NCBI GenBank assembly: GCA_900552475.1
Contig: USAC01000067.1
Location: forward strand, 1-11,869
Reading direction: 5' to 3'
Source: an uncultured Eubacteriales bacterium
GTDB lineage: Bacteria; Bacillota; Clostridia; Oscillospirales; Oscillospiraceae
Length of the DNA: 11,869 nt
The position numbers were made by a program, and so were the translations under genes. Of this stretch, positions 1 through 6,232 are shown piece by piece. The first letter of the stretch is position 1. Each line of letters starts with the position of its first letter. The notes beneath the pieces were generated by a model. That model ran no database searches, had not been told where the DNA came from, and saw only the letters and a program-made list of their open reading frames with translations.

Positions 1-121
1 GGGGTGATGTTATTTCGGGGGGGGGTCCCCCTCTTGGGTGTACGCGTCCGCGGTGGGCGCGGCGTTGTCAAAACACTAATAATACGGGCGGTCACTATTG
101 TTAGGCCCCTTCGTTTATGAT
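1..121. other. Gene-free left edge with G/C runs
   Basis: I find no supportable gene here. A run of nine G (17-25) is followed by T and five C (27-31), forming a small GC palindrome. Bases about 90-116 (CGGGCGG ... GGCCCCT) resemble, from general familiarity, the GC-rich intergenic repeats common in gut Clostridia, but no second copy is present in this window to prove it. No clear intrinsic terminator for the minus-strand NUDIX gene is visible. Confidence 0.4.
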
Positions 122-706
122 TTATCTCGCCCTTTCCTGCGCCATCCACGGGGCGGCGCGGGCGATGAGCTTGCGGTAGACCCACCGGCGCATCCACGGC
201 TCGCTTGACGCGCGCAGCGCCTCGCCCGGGCGCATCCACTCGACGCCGCTGTTCTCGTCCGGCTTTTCACGCAGGGCGGCGTCCTCCGACTGCAGCAGGT
301 ACGTCACGTTCAGGTGGACGTGGCTCGGGACGTAGCGCCCGCGCTTTTCGTGCCCCTCCACGGCCAGACACTCCAGCGAGAAGATCCCGTCCGTGAGCGG
401 GCGCAGCCGCCGCAGACCCGTCTCCTCCGTGACCTCGCGCATCGCGGCGGCGAGCAGATCCTCCTCGCCATCGGCGTGCCCGCCGGCCCACGACCACGAG
501 CGGTAGAGATTGTGCCAGACCATCACGACGCGCGTGCGGTCGGGGCTGAGCACCCACGCCGAGGCCGTGAGGTGCGCGCTCTCGTTCTCGCGCAGCAGCG
601 CGTCCGGATGCTCATGCAGGAAGCGCAGCATCACCGCGCGGTCGCGCTCCTCCTGCTCGCAGCCGGGGACGAAGCGCTCGATTTCCTGATAGATTCCCAC
701 GGTCAT
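122..706 (-). CDS. NUDIX hydrolase
   Basis: This 194-residue protein carries a complete Nudix box at residues 76-98. The pattern G-x5-E-x7-REVTEETGL matches the family consensus G-x5-E-x7-RE-U-x-EE-x-G-U with every metal-binding Glu present. Nudix enzymes cleave nucleoside diphosphates linked to another moiety; the substrate cannot be read from the sequence. An N-terminal part of about 45 residues precedes the fold. The ATG at 706 was chosen because its A is also the last base of the upstream FNT gene's TGA stop (TGATG), which implies translational coupling. The frame is open upstream to 757, but that stretch lies inside the FNT coding region. The protein has no signal peptide or membrane segment, so it should be cytoplasmic. 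It is the second gene of the FNT operon. The family call is firm; the physiological role is unknown. Confidence 0.9.
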   Translation of the reverse strand: MTVGIYQEIERFVPGCEQEERDRAVMLRFLHEHPDALLRENESAHLTASAWVLSPDRTRVVMVWHNLYRSWSWAGGHADGEEDLLAAAMREVTEETGLRRLRPLTDGIFSLECLAVEGHEKRGRYVPSHVHLNVTYLLQSEDAALREKPDENSGVEWMRPGEALRASSEPWMRRWVYRKLIARAAPWMAQERAR

Positions 707-1443
707 CAGCCTTTTTTTTTCAGATAAACCGCCCGGTAGACGATTCCGACGAGACACCCGCCGACGATGTTCCCAAGCGTCACGGGCAGGAGATTCGACA
801 GCAGAAAGCCGCCCCAGCCGACGTTTGCGCCGAGGAAGATGCCCGCGGGGAGATAGAACATGTTGGCGATGCTGTGCTCAAAGCCGCAGAGCACGAACAC
901 GAAGATTGGCCCGTAGAGCCCGATGAACTTCTCCGCCGCGCTCTCACCGACCTGACTCATCCAGACGGCGATGCAGACGAGGAAGTTGCAGAGCACGCCG
1001 CGCAGCAGCGCCGCGCCAAAGGGGAGCGACGCCTTCATCTCCGCTGTCGTGATAACGGCATCGCGCACGACGTCGAGCGTCCCCGCCGCGCTGCACAGCC
1101 CGGCGACGAGCACCGAGCCGAGGAAGTTCCCGAGGTAGACGAGCGCCCAGCTGCACAGCAGCGCCCGCAGGCAGATCTCCCGCTCGAGCAGCGGGATGAT
1201 GAGCAGGCAGTTGCCTGTGAACAGCTCGCTCCCGGCGAGGACGACCATTGTCAGTCCGGCGGGGAAGATGGCCGCGCCCGCGACCTTGCCGACATAGACG
1301 TTTCCGAATGTGGCCGCCGCGCCCGCGAGCGCGATGAACGCGCCGGCCAGCATGCCCAGCAGCAGAAGCCGTACTGCGGTCTGCTCCGTTTTGATTTTTC
1401 CGAGGGTGAGATAGCCGCGCGCCACCTCTGCGGGATTTTTCAT
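706..1443 (-). CDS. Formate/nitrite transporter (FNT) family channel
   Basis: The 245-residue integral membrane protein has the FNT architecture of about six hydrophobic helices. The signature GSELFTGN is at residues 71-78 and GFEHSIANMFYLP at 187-199; H190 corresponds to the central pore histidine of FocA and NirC. FNT proteins are pentameric channels that pass small monovalent anions (formate, nitrite, hydrosulfide, lactate) with protons. In a fermentative anaerobe formate is the likeliest substrate, but no pyruvate formate-lyase, nitrite or sulfite reductase gene is nearby to decide it. Length is typical. The start is supported by AGGAGGA at 1450-1456, six bases upstream, and a sigma-A-like promoter at 1490-1518. 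The gene ends CTG-AAA-AAA-AAA-GGC-TGA, and the stop overlaps the NUDIX start. Confidence 0.92.
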   Translation of the reverse strand: MKNPAEVARGYLTLGKIKTEQTAVRLLLLGMLAGAFIALAGAAATFGNVYVGKVAGAAIFPAGLTMVVLAGSELFTGNCLLIIPLLEREICLRALLCSWALVYLGNFLGSVLVAGLCSAAGTLDVVRDAVITTAEMKASLPFGAALLRGVLCNFLVCIAVWMSQVGESAAEKFIGLYGPIFVFVLCGFEHSIANMFYLPAGIFLGANVGWGGFLLSNLLPVTLGNIVGGCLVGIVYRAVYLKKKG

Positions 1444-1489
1444 GTAGGGTCCTCCTGTTTTCTCTTGTCAATCGGGGGGGTAGAGTACC

Positions 1490-1518
1490 AGTATAGCAAA
1501 AAAGCACCCCGCTGACAA
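1490..1518 (-). promoter_or_regulatory. Sigma-A-type promoter of the FNT-NUDIX operon
   Basis: On the minus strand, TTGTCA (1518-1513) and TATACT (1495-1490) are separated by exactly 17 bases. This predicts transcription starting near 1483 and a leader of about 40 bases containing the AGGAGGA ribosome site. The leader includes a run of seven C (seven G on the plus strand, 1474-1480). Confidence 0.7.
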
Positions 1519-1604
1519 TTCCGATTTCCGGGGGGAGGCATAAGCAGTCGTTAAAAAGCCATAAAAATATGTCAAGACACTTGCACAGACAAAATGTGTT
1601 ATGA

Positions 1605-1618
1605 TTGAGCATACTCAA
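1605..1618. promoter_or_regulatory. Inverted repeat, candidate TetR-family operator
   Basis: TTGAG-CATA-CTCAA is a perfect 5-bp inverted repeat with a 4-bp centre, 36 bases before the TetR start codon. Its size and position suit autoregulation by the adjacent TetR-type gene. Possible TetR promoter elements lie around it: TTGCAC at 1581-1586, TATGAT at 1600-1605, TATATT at 1629-1634. None pairs at ideal spacing, so the exact promoter is unresolved. The site is 87 bp from the FNT -35 box, so direct control of that operon is less likely. Confidence 0.4.
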
Positions 1619-1653
1619 GAGTGAAATCTATATTATGGTGAGGAGAAAGCGGC

Positions 1654-2076
1654 ATGAAGGGCCTGCAGCCGAGCGGCATCCGCCGCCGCAACAAGATGAT
1701 CTATGCGGCCGTGGTGCTGTTTCTGGAAAACGGCTATGAAAAGACGACCACGGCGCAGATCGCGCGCCGCGCGGGCATGTCGGCCACGTCGTTTTTCGCC
1801 GCGTTCCCGAATAAAGAGGCGATTCTATACGCGCTTGTGCGCGAGATGCTCGCCGAGCAGTTCAAGTGGACGGAGCGTCTGCTGGGCGAGAGACCGGATC
1901 CGCTGCTGCTCTACTGCGCGGAGACGGCGCTGCAGATCCACATCACGGAGCTGTCTCCGGAGCTGCGCGAGTTGTATATGACGGCCTATTCGCTCCAGAG
2001 TACGTCGGAATACATCTACCAGAACATCTCAAAGAAGCTGGAGACGTTTTTCGCGCCGTATCTGCCGGGCGCATAG
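1654..2076 (+). CDS. TetR/AcrR-family regulator, N-terminal part up to an in-frame amber stop
   Basis: The 140 residues read here contain a typical TetR DNA-binding domain. A first helix is followed by the helix-turn-helix TTAQIARRAGMSATSFFAAF (about residues 30-49) and the usual PNKEAILYALV continuation. The start is supported by GGTGAGGAGAAAG ending four bases before the ATG. Translation stops at TAG 2074-2076 in the middle of the ligand-binding/dimerisation domain, but the same frame continues open to 2355 with coherent helical sequence. The intact ancestor was therefore about 233 residues, a normal TetR length. A truncated product would keep the DNA-binding helices but lose most of the dimer interface, so it is probably non-functional or dominant-negative. 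The gene is divergent from the FNT operon. The family call is firm; the regulated target is unknown. Confidence 0.75.
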   Translation: MKGLQPSGIRRRNKMIYAAVVLFLENGYEKTTTAQIARRAGMSATSFFAAFPNKEAILYALVREMLAEQFKWTERLLGERPDPLLLYCAETALQIHITELSPELRELYMTAYSLQSTSEYIYQNISKKLETFFAPYLPGA

Positions 2077-2355
2077 GCGAGCGATTTCTACGAACTGGAG
2101 ATTGCCTCGGCGGGCGTAATGCGCGGCTTTATGGGCCGCCCCTGCGACCTGTATTTCACCATAGAGCGTAAGCTCCGCCGCTTTCTCAGCTGCTGTATGC
2201 GGCTGTACTGCGTGCCGGAGGAGAAGCAGGAGCAGGTCATCGCGCGGGTGCTGCAGATGGATCTGCGCACACAGGCACAGGAGATCGTCGGCGAGGCGGT
2301 GCGCCGCGCGGAGGCGGGGTTTGAAGCAGTGATGGCGGATACCGGACAGGCCTGA
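2077..2355 (+). pseudogene. C-terminal remainder of the TetR-type regulator, in frame after TAG
   Basis: This continues the same reading frame as the 1654 start directly after the TAG at 2074-2076. It encodes about 92 further residues (beginning ASDFYELEIASAGVMRGF) with amphipathic helices and ends at TGA 2353-2355. An internal ATG at 2119 opens a 78-residue frame but has no convincing ribosome site. With no frameshift, no second stop and unchanged codon use, the interruption is a single nonsense change (for example CAG or GAG to TAG) or a sequencing error. The whole gene is best described as 1654-2355 with one amber codon. Confidence 0.65.
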
Positions 2356-2423
2356 AGGGAGCCAGTGCAGAGGGGGATCCGCGTTTCATACATGGAAGGG
2401 TTGGGGGAAGCCCCGGAAAGGTC

Positions 2424-2460
2424 ACCAAGGCCGCCGCACTGCCTGTGCGGCGGCCTTGGT
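2424..2460. terminator. Strong hairpin between convergent genes
   Basis: A perfect 16-bp stem (2424-2439 with 2445-2460, ACCAAGGCCGCCGCAC on the left) encloses a 5-base loop, TGCCT. It sits between the converging TetR-type gene and the small membrane-protein gene. The following T-tract is poor (CTCTTT on the plus strand, ACCTTT on the minus strand), so it may be a weak bidirectional terminator or a transcript-end stabiliser. Confidence 0.6.
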
Positions 2461-2467
2461 GCGCTCT

Positions 2468-2842
2468 TTACCGGCGCTTCCGGACGGGCTGGGGGCTCTC
2501 AAAGAGCCAGCGCCGCAGCCGAGGCCACGCGATGTCCAGCAGCACGAGCCCCAGCCCGATAGCGACGGAAAAGAGCGTCACGACCTGCACCGTATCCCGG
2601 ATTATGCCGCTGCTCACGAGCCAGCGGCAGCCGAGGGCGTACGTCTCCAGCCGCCAGAAAAGCGGCGTCAGCACCGCCGCGATGCCGAGATAGCGCAGCA
2701 CATGCGAGCGCTGCGCCGCGCGCCCATCCAGCGTCCGCCGCAGCTCGCCGACGGCACGCTCCACCGCGCAGGTTTTGTCATACACCTCCCGCACAGTTAC
2801 GAGCGGGCGCGGCCCTGTCTTTTTCGGCCGGAAAGAAATCAT
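2468..2842 (-). CDS. Small two-helix membrane protein of unknown function
   Basis: I do not recognise the family. The 124-residue product begins MISFRPKKTG and has a basic N-terminus and a charged, possibly helical stretch (about residues 17-46). Two hydrophobic segments (about 49-72 and 83-103) follow, then a strongly basic tail ending RKRR. The topology suggests a hairpin in the inner membrane with both ends cytoplasmic. The start at 2842 was chosen because AAGGAGG (2851-2857) lies eight bases upstream; the frame is open further to 3016, but that would run through the promoters and into recQ. An extended -10 (TGCTACAAT) at 2876-2884 fits this start. The gene is divergent from recQ and stands alone. 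The ribosome site and promoter make it likely to be real. Confidence 0.65.
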   Translation of the reverse strand: MISFRPKKTGPRPLVTVREVYDKTCAVERAVGELRRTLDGRAAQRSHVLRYLGIAAVLTPLFWRLETYALGCRWLVSSGIIRDTVQVVTLFSVAIGLGLVLLDIAWPRLRRWLFESPQPVRKRR

Positions 2843-2875
2843 GGGGAAGTCCTCCTTTGTGTGTCTTGTGGGGCC

Positions 2876-2884
2876 ATTGTAGCA
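2876..2884 (-). promoter_or_regulatory. Extended -10 promoter for the small membrane protein
   Basis: On the minus strand TG-C-TACAAT (2884-2876) is an extended -10 element. No good -35 hexamer is present at 17 bases (AAGGAC). The predicted start near 2869 leaves a short leader carrying the AAGGAGG site. Confidence 0.4.
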
Positions 2885-2915
2885 CAGGCAGGAGCAGCGT
2901 CCTTTTAGCGGGGGC

Positions 2916-2944
2916 TTGCAATACCGCGCGGAACATCGTACAAT
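2916..2944 (+). promoter_or_regulatory. recQ promoter
   Basis: TTGCAA (2916-2921) and TACAAT (2939-2944) are separated by exactly 17 bases and lie 33 bases before the recQ ATG. This predicts transcription from about 2951 and a short leader with CGGAGGAA (2963-2970). Confidence 0.65.
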
Positions 2945-2977
2945 AGTAGAACATGAATCGAACGGAGGAACCGCCCC

Positions 2978-4795
2978 ATGCAGCCACGCGAAGCACTCAG
3001 ACAATATTTCGGCCACAGCGATTTCCGACGCGGGCAGCGCAAGCTGATCGAGGCCGTGCTCGGCGGGCGGGACGTGCTCGGCGTGATGCCCACGGGCGGC
3101 GGCAAGTCAATGTGCTACCAGATCCCGGCGCTCTGCCTCGGCGGGACGACGCTGGTCATCTCGCCGCTCATCTCGCTGATGAAGGATCAGGTCGCGGCGC
3201 TCACGGACGCGGGCGTCCCGGCGGGGTATATCAACAGTTCGCTCTCGGGCGAGGAGCTGCGCGACGTGTACCGCCGCGCCTATAGCGGGGAGTACCGCCT
3301 GCTCTATGTCGCGCCCGAGCGGCTCGGCGCGCCGGGTTTTGTGAAGCTGGCGCAGACGATCTCCATCCCGCTCATCGCCGTCGACGAGGCGCACTGCATC
3401 TCCCAGTGGGGGCAGGATTTCCGCCCGAGCTATCTGGAGATCGCCGATTTCATCGACGCGCTCCCGCAGCGCCCCGTGACGGCCGCGTTCACCGCGACCG
3501 CGACGGCGCGGGTGCAGGAGGACATCGGGCGCCTGCTCCGCCTGCGCGGCCCGCTGCGCGAGGTGACGGGCTTTGACCGGCCGAACCTGTATTTTGAAGT
3601 GCGCACCCCGCGCAGCAAGAACGGGACGCTCCTCGCCCTCGTGCGCGAGCGGGTGGGGCGCTGCGGCATCGTCTACTGCGCGACGCGCGCCGCGGTCGAG
3701 CGCGTCTGCCAGTCGCTGCAGGACGCGGGCATCCCGGCCACGCGCTACCACGCGGGACTGGACGAGGAGGAGAGGCGGCGCAATCAGGACGACTTCCAGT
3801 TCGACCGGCGGACGGTTATGGTCGCGACGAACGCCTTCGGCATGGGCATCGACAAGTCGAACGTCAGCTACGTCATCCACTACAACATGCCCAAAAGTCT
3901 CGAGGCGTACTATCAGGAGGCGGGGCGCGCCGGGCGCGACGGCGAGCCCGCGGACTGCATCCTCCTGTTCGCCCCGGCGGACGTGGAGACGGCGCGCTTT
4001 CTCATCGACAACGGCGGCAGCGACGCGCTCAGCGAGGAGGAAGCCGCGCTAGTGCGGCGGCGCGACATGGAGCGCCTGCAGGCGATGGTGGGCTACTGCC
4101 GCACGGCGAAGTGCCTGCGCGGATACATCCTCGACTATTTCGGCCAGCCGCACGCCGATGCCTGCGGCAGCTGCGGCAACTGCCGCGCGAAGTACCGCGC
4201 GGAGGACATCACCACCCACGCGCAGATGATTCTCTCCTGTGCCGTCCGCATCCGCGACGCCCTCGGCTACGGTGTGGGCAAGACCCTGCTCATACAGGTG
4301 CTGCGCGGCAGCCGCGACCAGCGCGTGCTGCAGCTGCGGCTCGATAAGCTCCCGACGTACGGCCTGCTCGCGGAGCTCCCGGAGAGCGCCGTCCGCGCGC
4401 GGGTCGAATATCTCGAGATGGAGGGCTATCTCAAAACGGACCCCGACCACGGGGCGCTCCTGCTGACGCCGCAGGCGCGCGAGGTGCTCTTCCGCGGCAA
4501 GACGCTCACCATGCCCGTGCGCATCGAGCAGGAGGAGCGCGCGAAGGCCGGGGCGCTCCCGCCCGCGGACGCCGACCTGTTTCAGGCGCTGCGCGCGACG
4601 AGGGCGCAGATTGCGCGCCGCCGCGGCGTCCCGGCGTATGTCGTGTTCTCGGATGCGACGCTCACGGATATGGCGCGCCGCGCCCCGCGCACGATGGCGG
4701 ATTTTCTCGAGGTGTCCGGCGTCGGGCAGACGAAGGCCAGGCAGTACGGCGAGGCGTTTCTGGAGACGATCGCGGCGCACGCGGGGGAGAAGTAA
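2978..4795 (+). CDS. recQ: ATP-dependent DNA helicase RecQ
   Basis: The 605-residue protein is a full-length superfamily 2, 3'-to-5' DNA helicase acting in recombination and replication-fork repair. Visible parts in order: the adenine-recognising motif with FRRGQ (16-20); Walker A PTGGGKS (38-44); the DEAH box (136-139) followed by the aromatic-rich loop ISQWGQDFRPSY (141-152); FTATAT (171-176); and motif VI QEAGRAGRDG (313-322). The RecQ zinc-binding cysteines follow at C379, C396, C399 and C402, then the RQC winged-helix region (about 409-520). A C-terminal HRDC domain (about 531-603) contains FLEVSGVGQTKARQYG. All catalytic residues are present. The ATG at 2978 is supported by CGGAGGAA seven bases upstream. 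The gene is monocistronic, with its own promoter and terminator. Confidence 0.97.
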   Translation: MQPREALRQYFGHSDFRRGQRKLIEAVLGGRDVLGVMPTGGGKSMCYQIPALCLGGTTLVISPLISLMKDQVAALTDAGVPAGYINSSLSGEELRDVYRRAYSGEYRLLYVAPERLGAPGFVKLAQTISIPLIAVDEAHCISQWGQDFRPSYLEIADFIDALPQRPVTAAFTATATARVQEDIGRLLRLRGPLREVTGFDRPNLYFEVRTPRSKNGTLLALVRERVGRCGIVYCATRAAVERVCQSLQDAGIPATRYHAGLDEEERRRNQDDFQFDRRTVMVATNAFGMGIDKSNVSYVIHYNMPKSLEAYYQEAGRAGRDGEPADCILLFAPADVETARFLIDNGGSDALSEEEAALVRRRDMERLQAMVGYCRTAKCLRGYILDYFGQPHADACGSCGNCRAKYRAEDITTHAQMILSCAVRIRDALGYGVGKTLLIQVLRGSRDQRVLQLRLDKLPTYGLLAELPESAVRARVEYLEMEGYLKTDPDHGALLLTPQAREVLFRGKTLTMPVRIEQEERAKAGALPPADADLFQALRATRAQIARRRGVPAYVVFSDATLTDMARRAPRTMADFLEVSGVGQTKARQYGEAFLETIAAHAGEK

Positions 4796-4812
4796 CGGTG
4801 ATCTTTCGGCAG

Positions 4813-4843
4813 AGGGACGGACGGGGTGTCCGTCCCTTTTTTT
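4813..4843 (+). terminator. recQ intrinsic terminator
   Basis: AGGGACGGAC (4813-4822), loop GGGGT, and GTCCGTCCCT (4828-4837) form a perfect 10-bp stem followed by a run of seven T (4837-4843), 18 bases after the recQ stop. Confidence 0.9.
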
Positions 4844-4849
4844 GGTATA

Positions 4850-4891
4850 CAAAAAGCCGGAGAACGGTACCCCGTTCTCCGGCTTTATTTT
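4850..4891 (-). terminator. Terminator of the radical SAM gene, probably bidirectional
   Basis: A perfect 15-bp stem (4853-4867 with 4872-4886) has the loop TACC. On the minus strand it ends GGCTTTTTG, a T5 tract 3' of the convergent radical SAM gene. On the plus strand it ends in CTTTATTTT, so it could also back up the recQ terminator. Confidence 0.85.
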
Positions 4892-4901
4892 GTCAGCACT
4901 T

Positions 4902-5789
4902 TTAAAAATCAATCGTCCCGTTCAGCACGCGCAGGTCATACGGCTCAAACGTCACATGGCGGTACTTCTCCACGTCGAGCATCACGCCTGTCCAGTCGGA
5001 GTGGATGTCGCCGTTCTGCTTGATGAGGATGTCGTAGAGAATGTCATACGTCACGCCGTCCTCACCCGTCTCCACGATCGTGGAATACGGCAGCGTCTTG
5101 TGGTACGTCAGGTGCAGCCCCTTGTACTCGAAATGGAAGCCGTTGCGCATGCGGCAGCCGTCGAGCCCCTTGTAGGTGAACATCCGCCGCAGATCCGCGA
5201 GAATTCTGTCGTCCTTCTCATCGTAGAGGTTCTCGGGCGTGGTCGCGGTGTAGTCATAGCGGAACTGGATGGGGATCCCATAGGGCAGGAACCGCTCGAC
5301 ATAGGCCGGGAGCTTGTCCGCCGGATAGTGCTTATAGAGCACGCAGTTGATGCGCGTGCGGCAGGCGATGCGCCCGATGACCTCGTCCGGGCTCTCCTCG
5401 ACGTATTTGACGAGGTGGCGGGAGATATTCATGCAGGTGATCTTGTCCTTGTTCTTCTCGGTAAAGGCAATCATCTCCTCGGCGGAGTGCTGCTGCTGCA
5501 CCGGGAAGGTCGTGTTGATATAGATCTTGTGCGTAGGCGGGATGGCGTCCAGCATCTGCTGCAGGGCATCGAGGTTGGCCAGCGGCTCGCCGCCGGTGAA
5601 GACGAAGTCGCACGCGGGCGTGATTTCATCCATCGTGCGGATGCTGCGCAGGATCGCCTTCAGGCTGAAGCCCGTGCAGTCCTCATACTCCTGCTTGTTG
5701 ATGCAGAAGGGACAATGGTTGTTGCAGTCATAGGGAACAAAGACCGTGACGGTAGCGCCGCCCGCCCGGGTCTTATACGGATTGCTCAT
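4902..5789 (-). CDS. Radical SAM domain protein of unknown specificity
   Basis: From the ATG at 5789 the product is 295 residues. The [4Fe-4S]-binding motif C22-x3-C26-x2-C29 (CNNHCPFC) directly follows a first beta strand, and GGEPL (66-70) matches the SAM-contacting GGE motif. The remainder fits a partial TIM barrel. There is no second Cys-rich cluster of the SPASM or twitch type and no fused domain, so I cannot name the substrate. Start choice: a promoter (TTGCAA-17-TACAAT, 5855-5827) overlaps an upstream in-frame ATG at 5828, so transcription would begin after that codon, favouring 5789. The 5828 start has a better ribosome site (GGAAGG, spacing six) and would add 13 residues. The gene is monocistronic, divergent from the abrB-type operon and convergent with recQ. 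The superfamily is certain; the role is unknown. Confidence 0.85.
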   Translation of the reverse strand: MSNPYKTRAGGATVTVFVPYDCNNHCPFCINKQEYEDCTGFSLKAILRSIRTMDEITPACDFVFTGGEPLANLDALQQMLDAIPPTHKIYINTTFPVQQQHSAEEMIAFTEKNKDKITCMNISRHLVKYVEESPDEVIGRIACRTRINCVLYKHYPADKLPAYVERFLPYGIPIQFRYDYTATTPENLYDEKDDRILADLRRMFTYKGLDGCRMRNGFHFEYKGLHLTYHKTLPYSTIVETGEDGVTYDILYDILIKQNGDIHSDWTGVMLDVEKYRHVTFEPYDLRVLNGTIDF

Positions 5790-5826
5790 GTTAATCAGCC
5801 AGCCTTCCAGTGAATGTACGGCAAAC

Positions 5827-5855
5827 ATTGTATACCTTCCGCGCAAAAATTGCAA
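5827..5855 (-). promoter_or_regulatory. Promoter of the radical SAM gene
   Basis: On the minus strand TTGCAA (5855-5850), a 17-base spacer and TACAAT (5832-5827) match the recQ promoter hexamers exactly. The -10 overlaps the in-frame ATG at 5828, which bears on the choice of start codon. Confidence 0.55.
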
Positions 5856-5916
5856 GGAATACTTAAAGAATCGTAAATTTTTCCTGTGGATTCAAAGGAC
5901 TTTTCCGTCAAACCTC

Positions 5917-5944
5917 TTGCAATGGGAAAAAATTGTGTTATACT
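5917..5944 (+). promoter_or_regulatory. Promoter of the AbrB-type regulator operon
   Basis: TTGCAA (5917-5922), a 16-base spacer and TATACT (5939-5944) predict transcription from about 5951, some 45 bases before the regulator's ATG. It is divergent from the radical SAM promoter, with about 60 bp between the two -35 boxes. Confidence 0.6.
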
Positions 5945-5995
5945 GACGTCTGTCACATTTGTGTGAAAAGTATGATTTTTTTCGAGGTGAGGCGC

Positions 5996-6229
5996 ATGCC
6001 TGGGGGCAAGCACATACTGGGCCGGCCAAAGGGCCGGCATGTTTTTGGCACGGCGCGGGTCGGCGAACGCGGCCAGATCGTGATTCCGAAGGAGGCGCGG
6101 GCTTTTTTCGGCATCCGGCCGGGCGACACGCTGCTCATCCTCGGCAGCGAGGACAGCGGGCTCGTTGTCTCGAAGCCGGAGGTGCTCGACCGGGTCGCGC
6201 AGGAGATATTGGGGAATCTGGAGGAGTAA
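5996..6229 (+). CDS. AbrB/SpoVT-type (MazE-like swapped-hairpin) DNA-binding protein
   Basis: The 77-residue protein contains the AbrB/MazE beta-hairpin DNA-binding fold at about residues 20-58: RVGERGQIVIPKEARAFFGI followed by RPGDTLLILGSEDSGLVV. A short helical tail follows. Such proteins dimerise and act as transition-state or autoregulatory transcription factors, or as antitoxins. No toxin gene follows, so a transcriptional role is more likely. The ATG at 5996 was chosen because GAGGTGA lies five bases upstream; the frame is open further (ATG at 5972, TTG at 5933), but these lack a ribosome site and 5933 lies inside the promoter. Only three bases separate its TAA from the next gene, whose ribosome site lies in this gene's last codons. 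It probably controls its own operon. An odd terminator-like hairpin lies within its first codons. Confidence 0.85.
   Translation: MPGGKHILGRPKGRHVFGTARVGERGQIVIPKEARAFFGIRPGDTLLILGSEDSGLVVSKPEVLDRVAQEILGNLEE
6021..6045 (+). other. GC hairpin followed by T5 inside the start of the AbrB-type gene
   Basis: GCCGGCC (6021-6027), loop AAAG, and GGCCGGC (6032-6038) form a pure-GC 7-bp stem. AT-G-TTTTT (6039-6045) follows. It lies at codons 9-17 of the regulator, about 70 bases after the predicted transcription start. It resembles an intrinsic terminator or attenuator, though it also encodes protein (GRPKGRHVF). Confidence 0.35.
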
Positions 6230-6232
6230 GAC

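Noticed and set aside
2074..2076. TAG as a pyrrolysine codon
   Set aside because: Pyrrolysine occurs in a few enzyme families such as methylamine methyltransferases; a TetR regulator is not expected to use it, and no pyl genes are in view.
3107..4912. Minus-strand open frames of 257 and 287 codons opposite recQ
   Set aside because: Both are compositional shadows of recQ; one also crosses the terminator region.
4611..5813. 400-codon plus-strand open frame across the recQ end, two terminators and the radical SAM gene
   Set aside because: It runs through two strong terminators and is antisense to a gene with clear radical SAM motifs; the translation is biased and motif-free.
5996..6229. AbrB-type protein as antitoxin of a toxin-antitoxin pair
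   Set aside because: The following gene is a 425-residue PLP enzyme and no MazF-, PIN- or similar toxin is adjacent.
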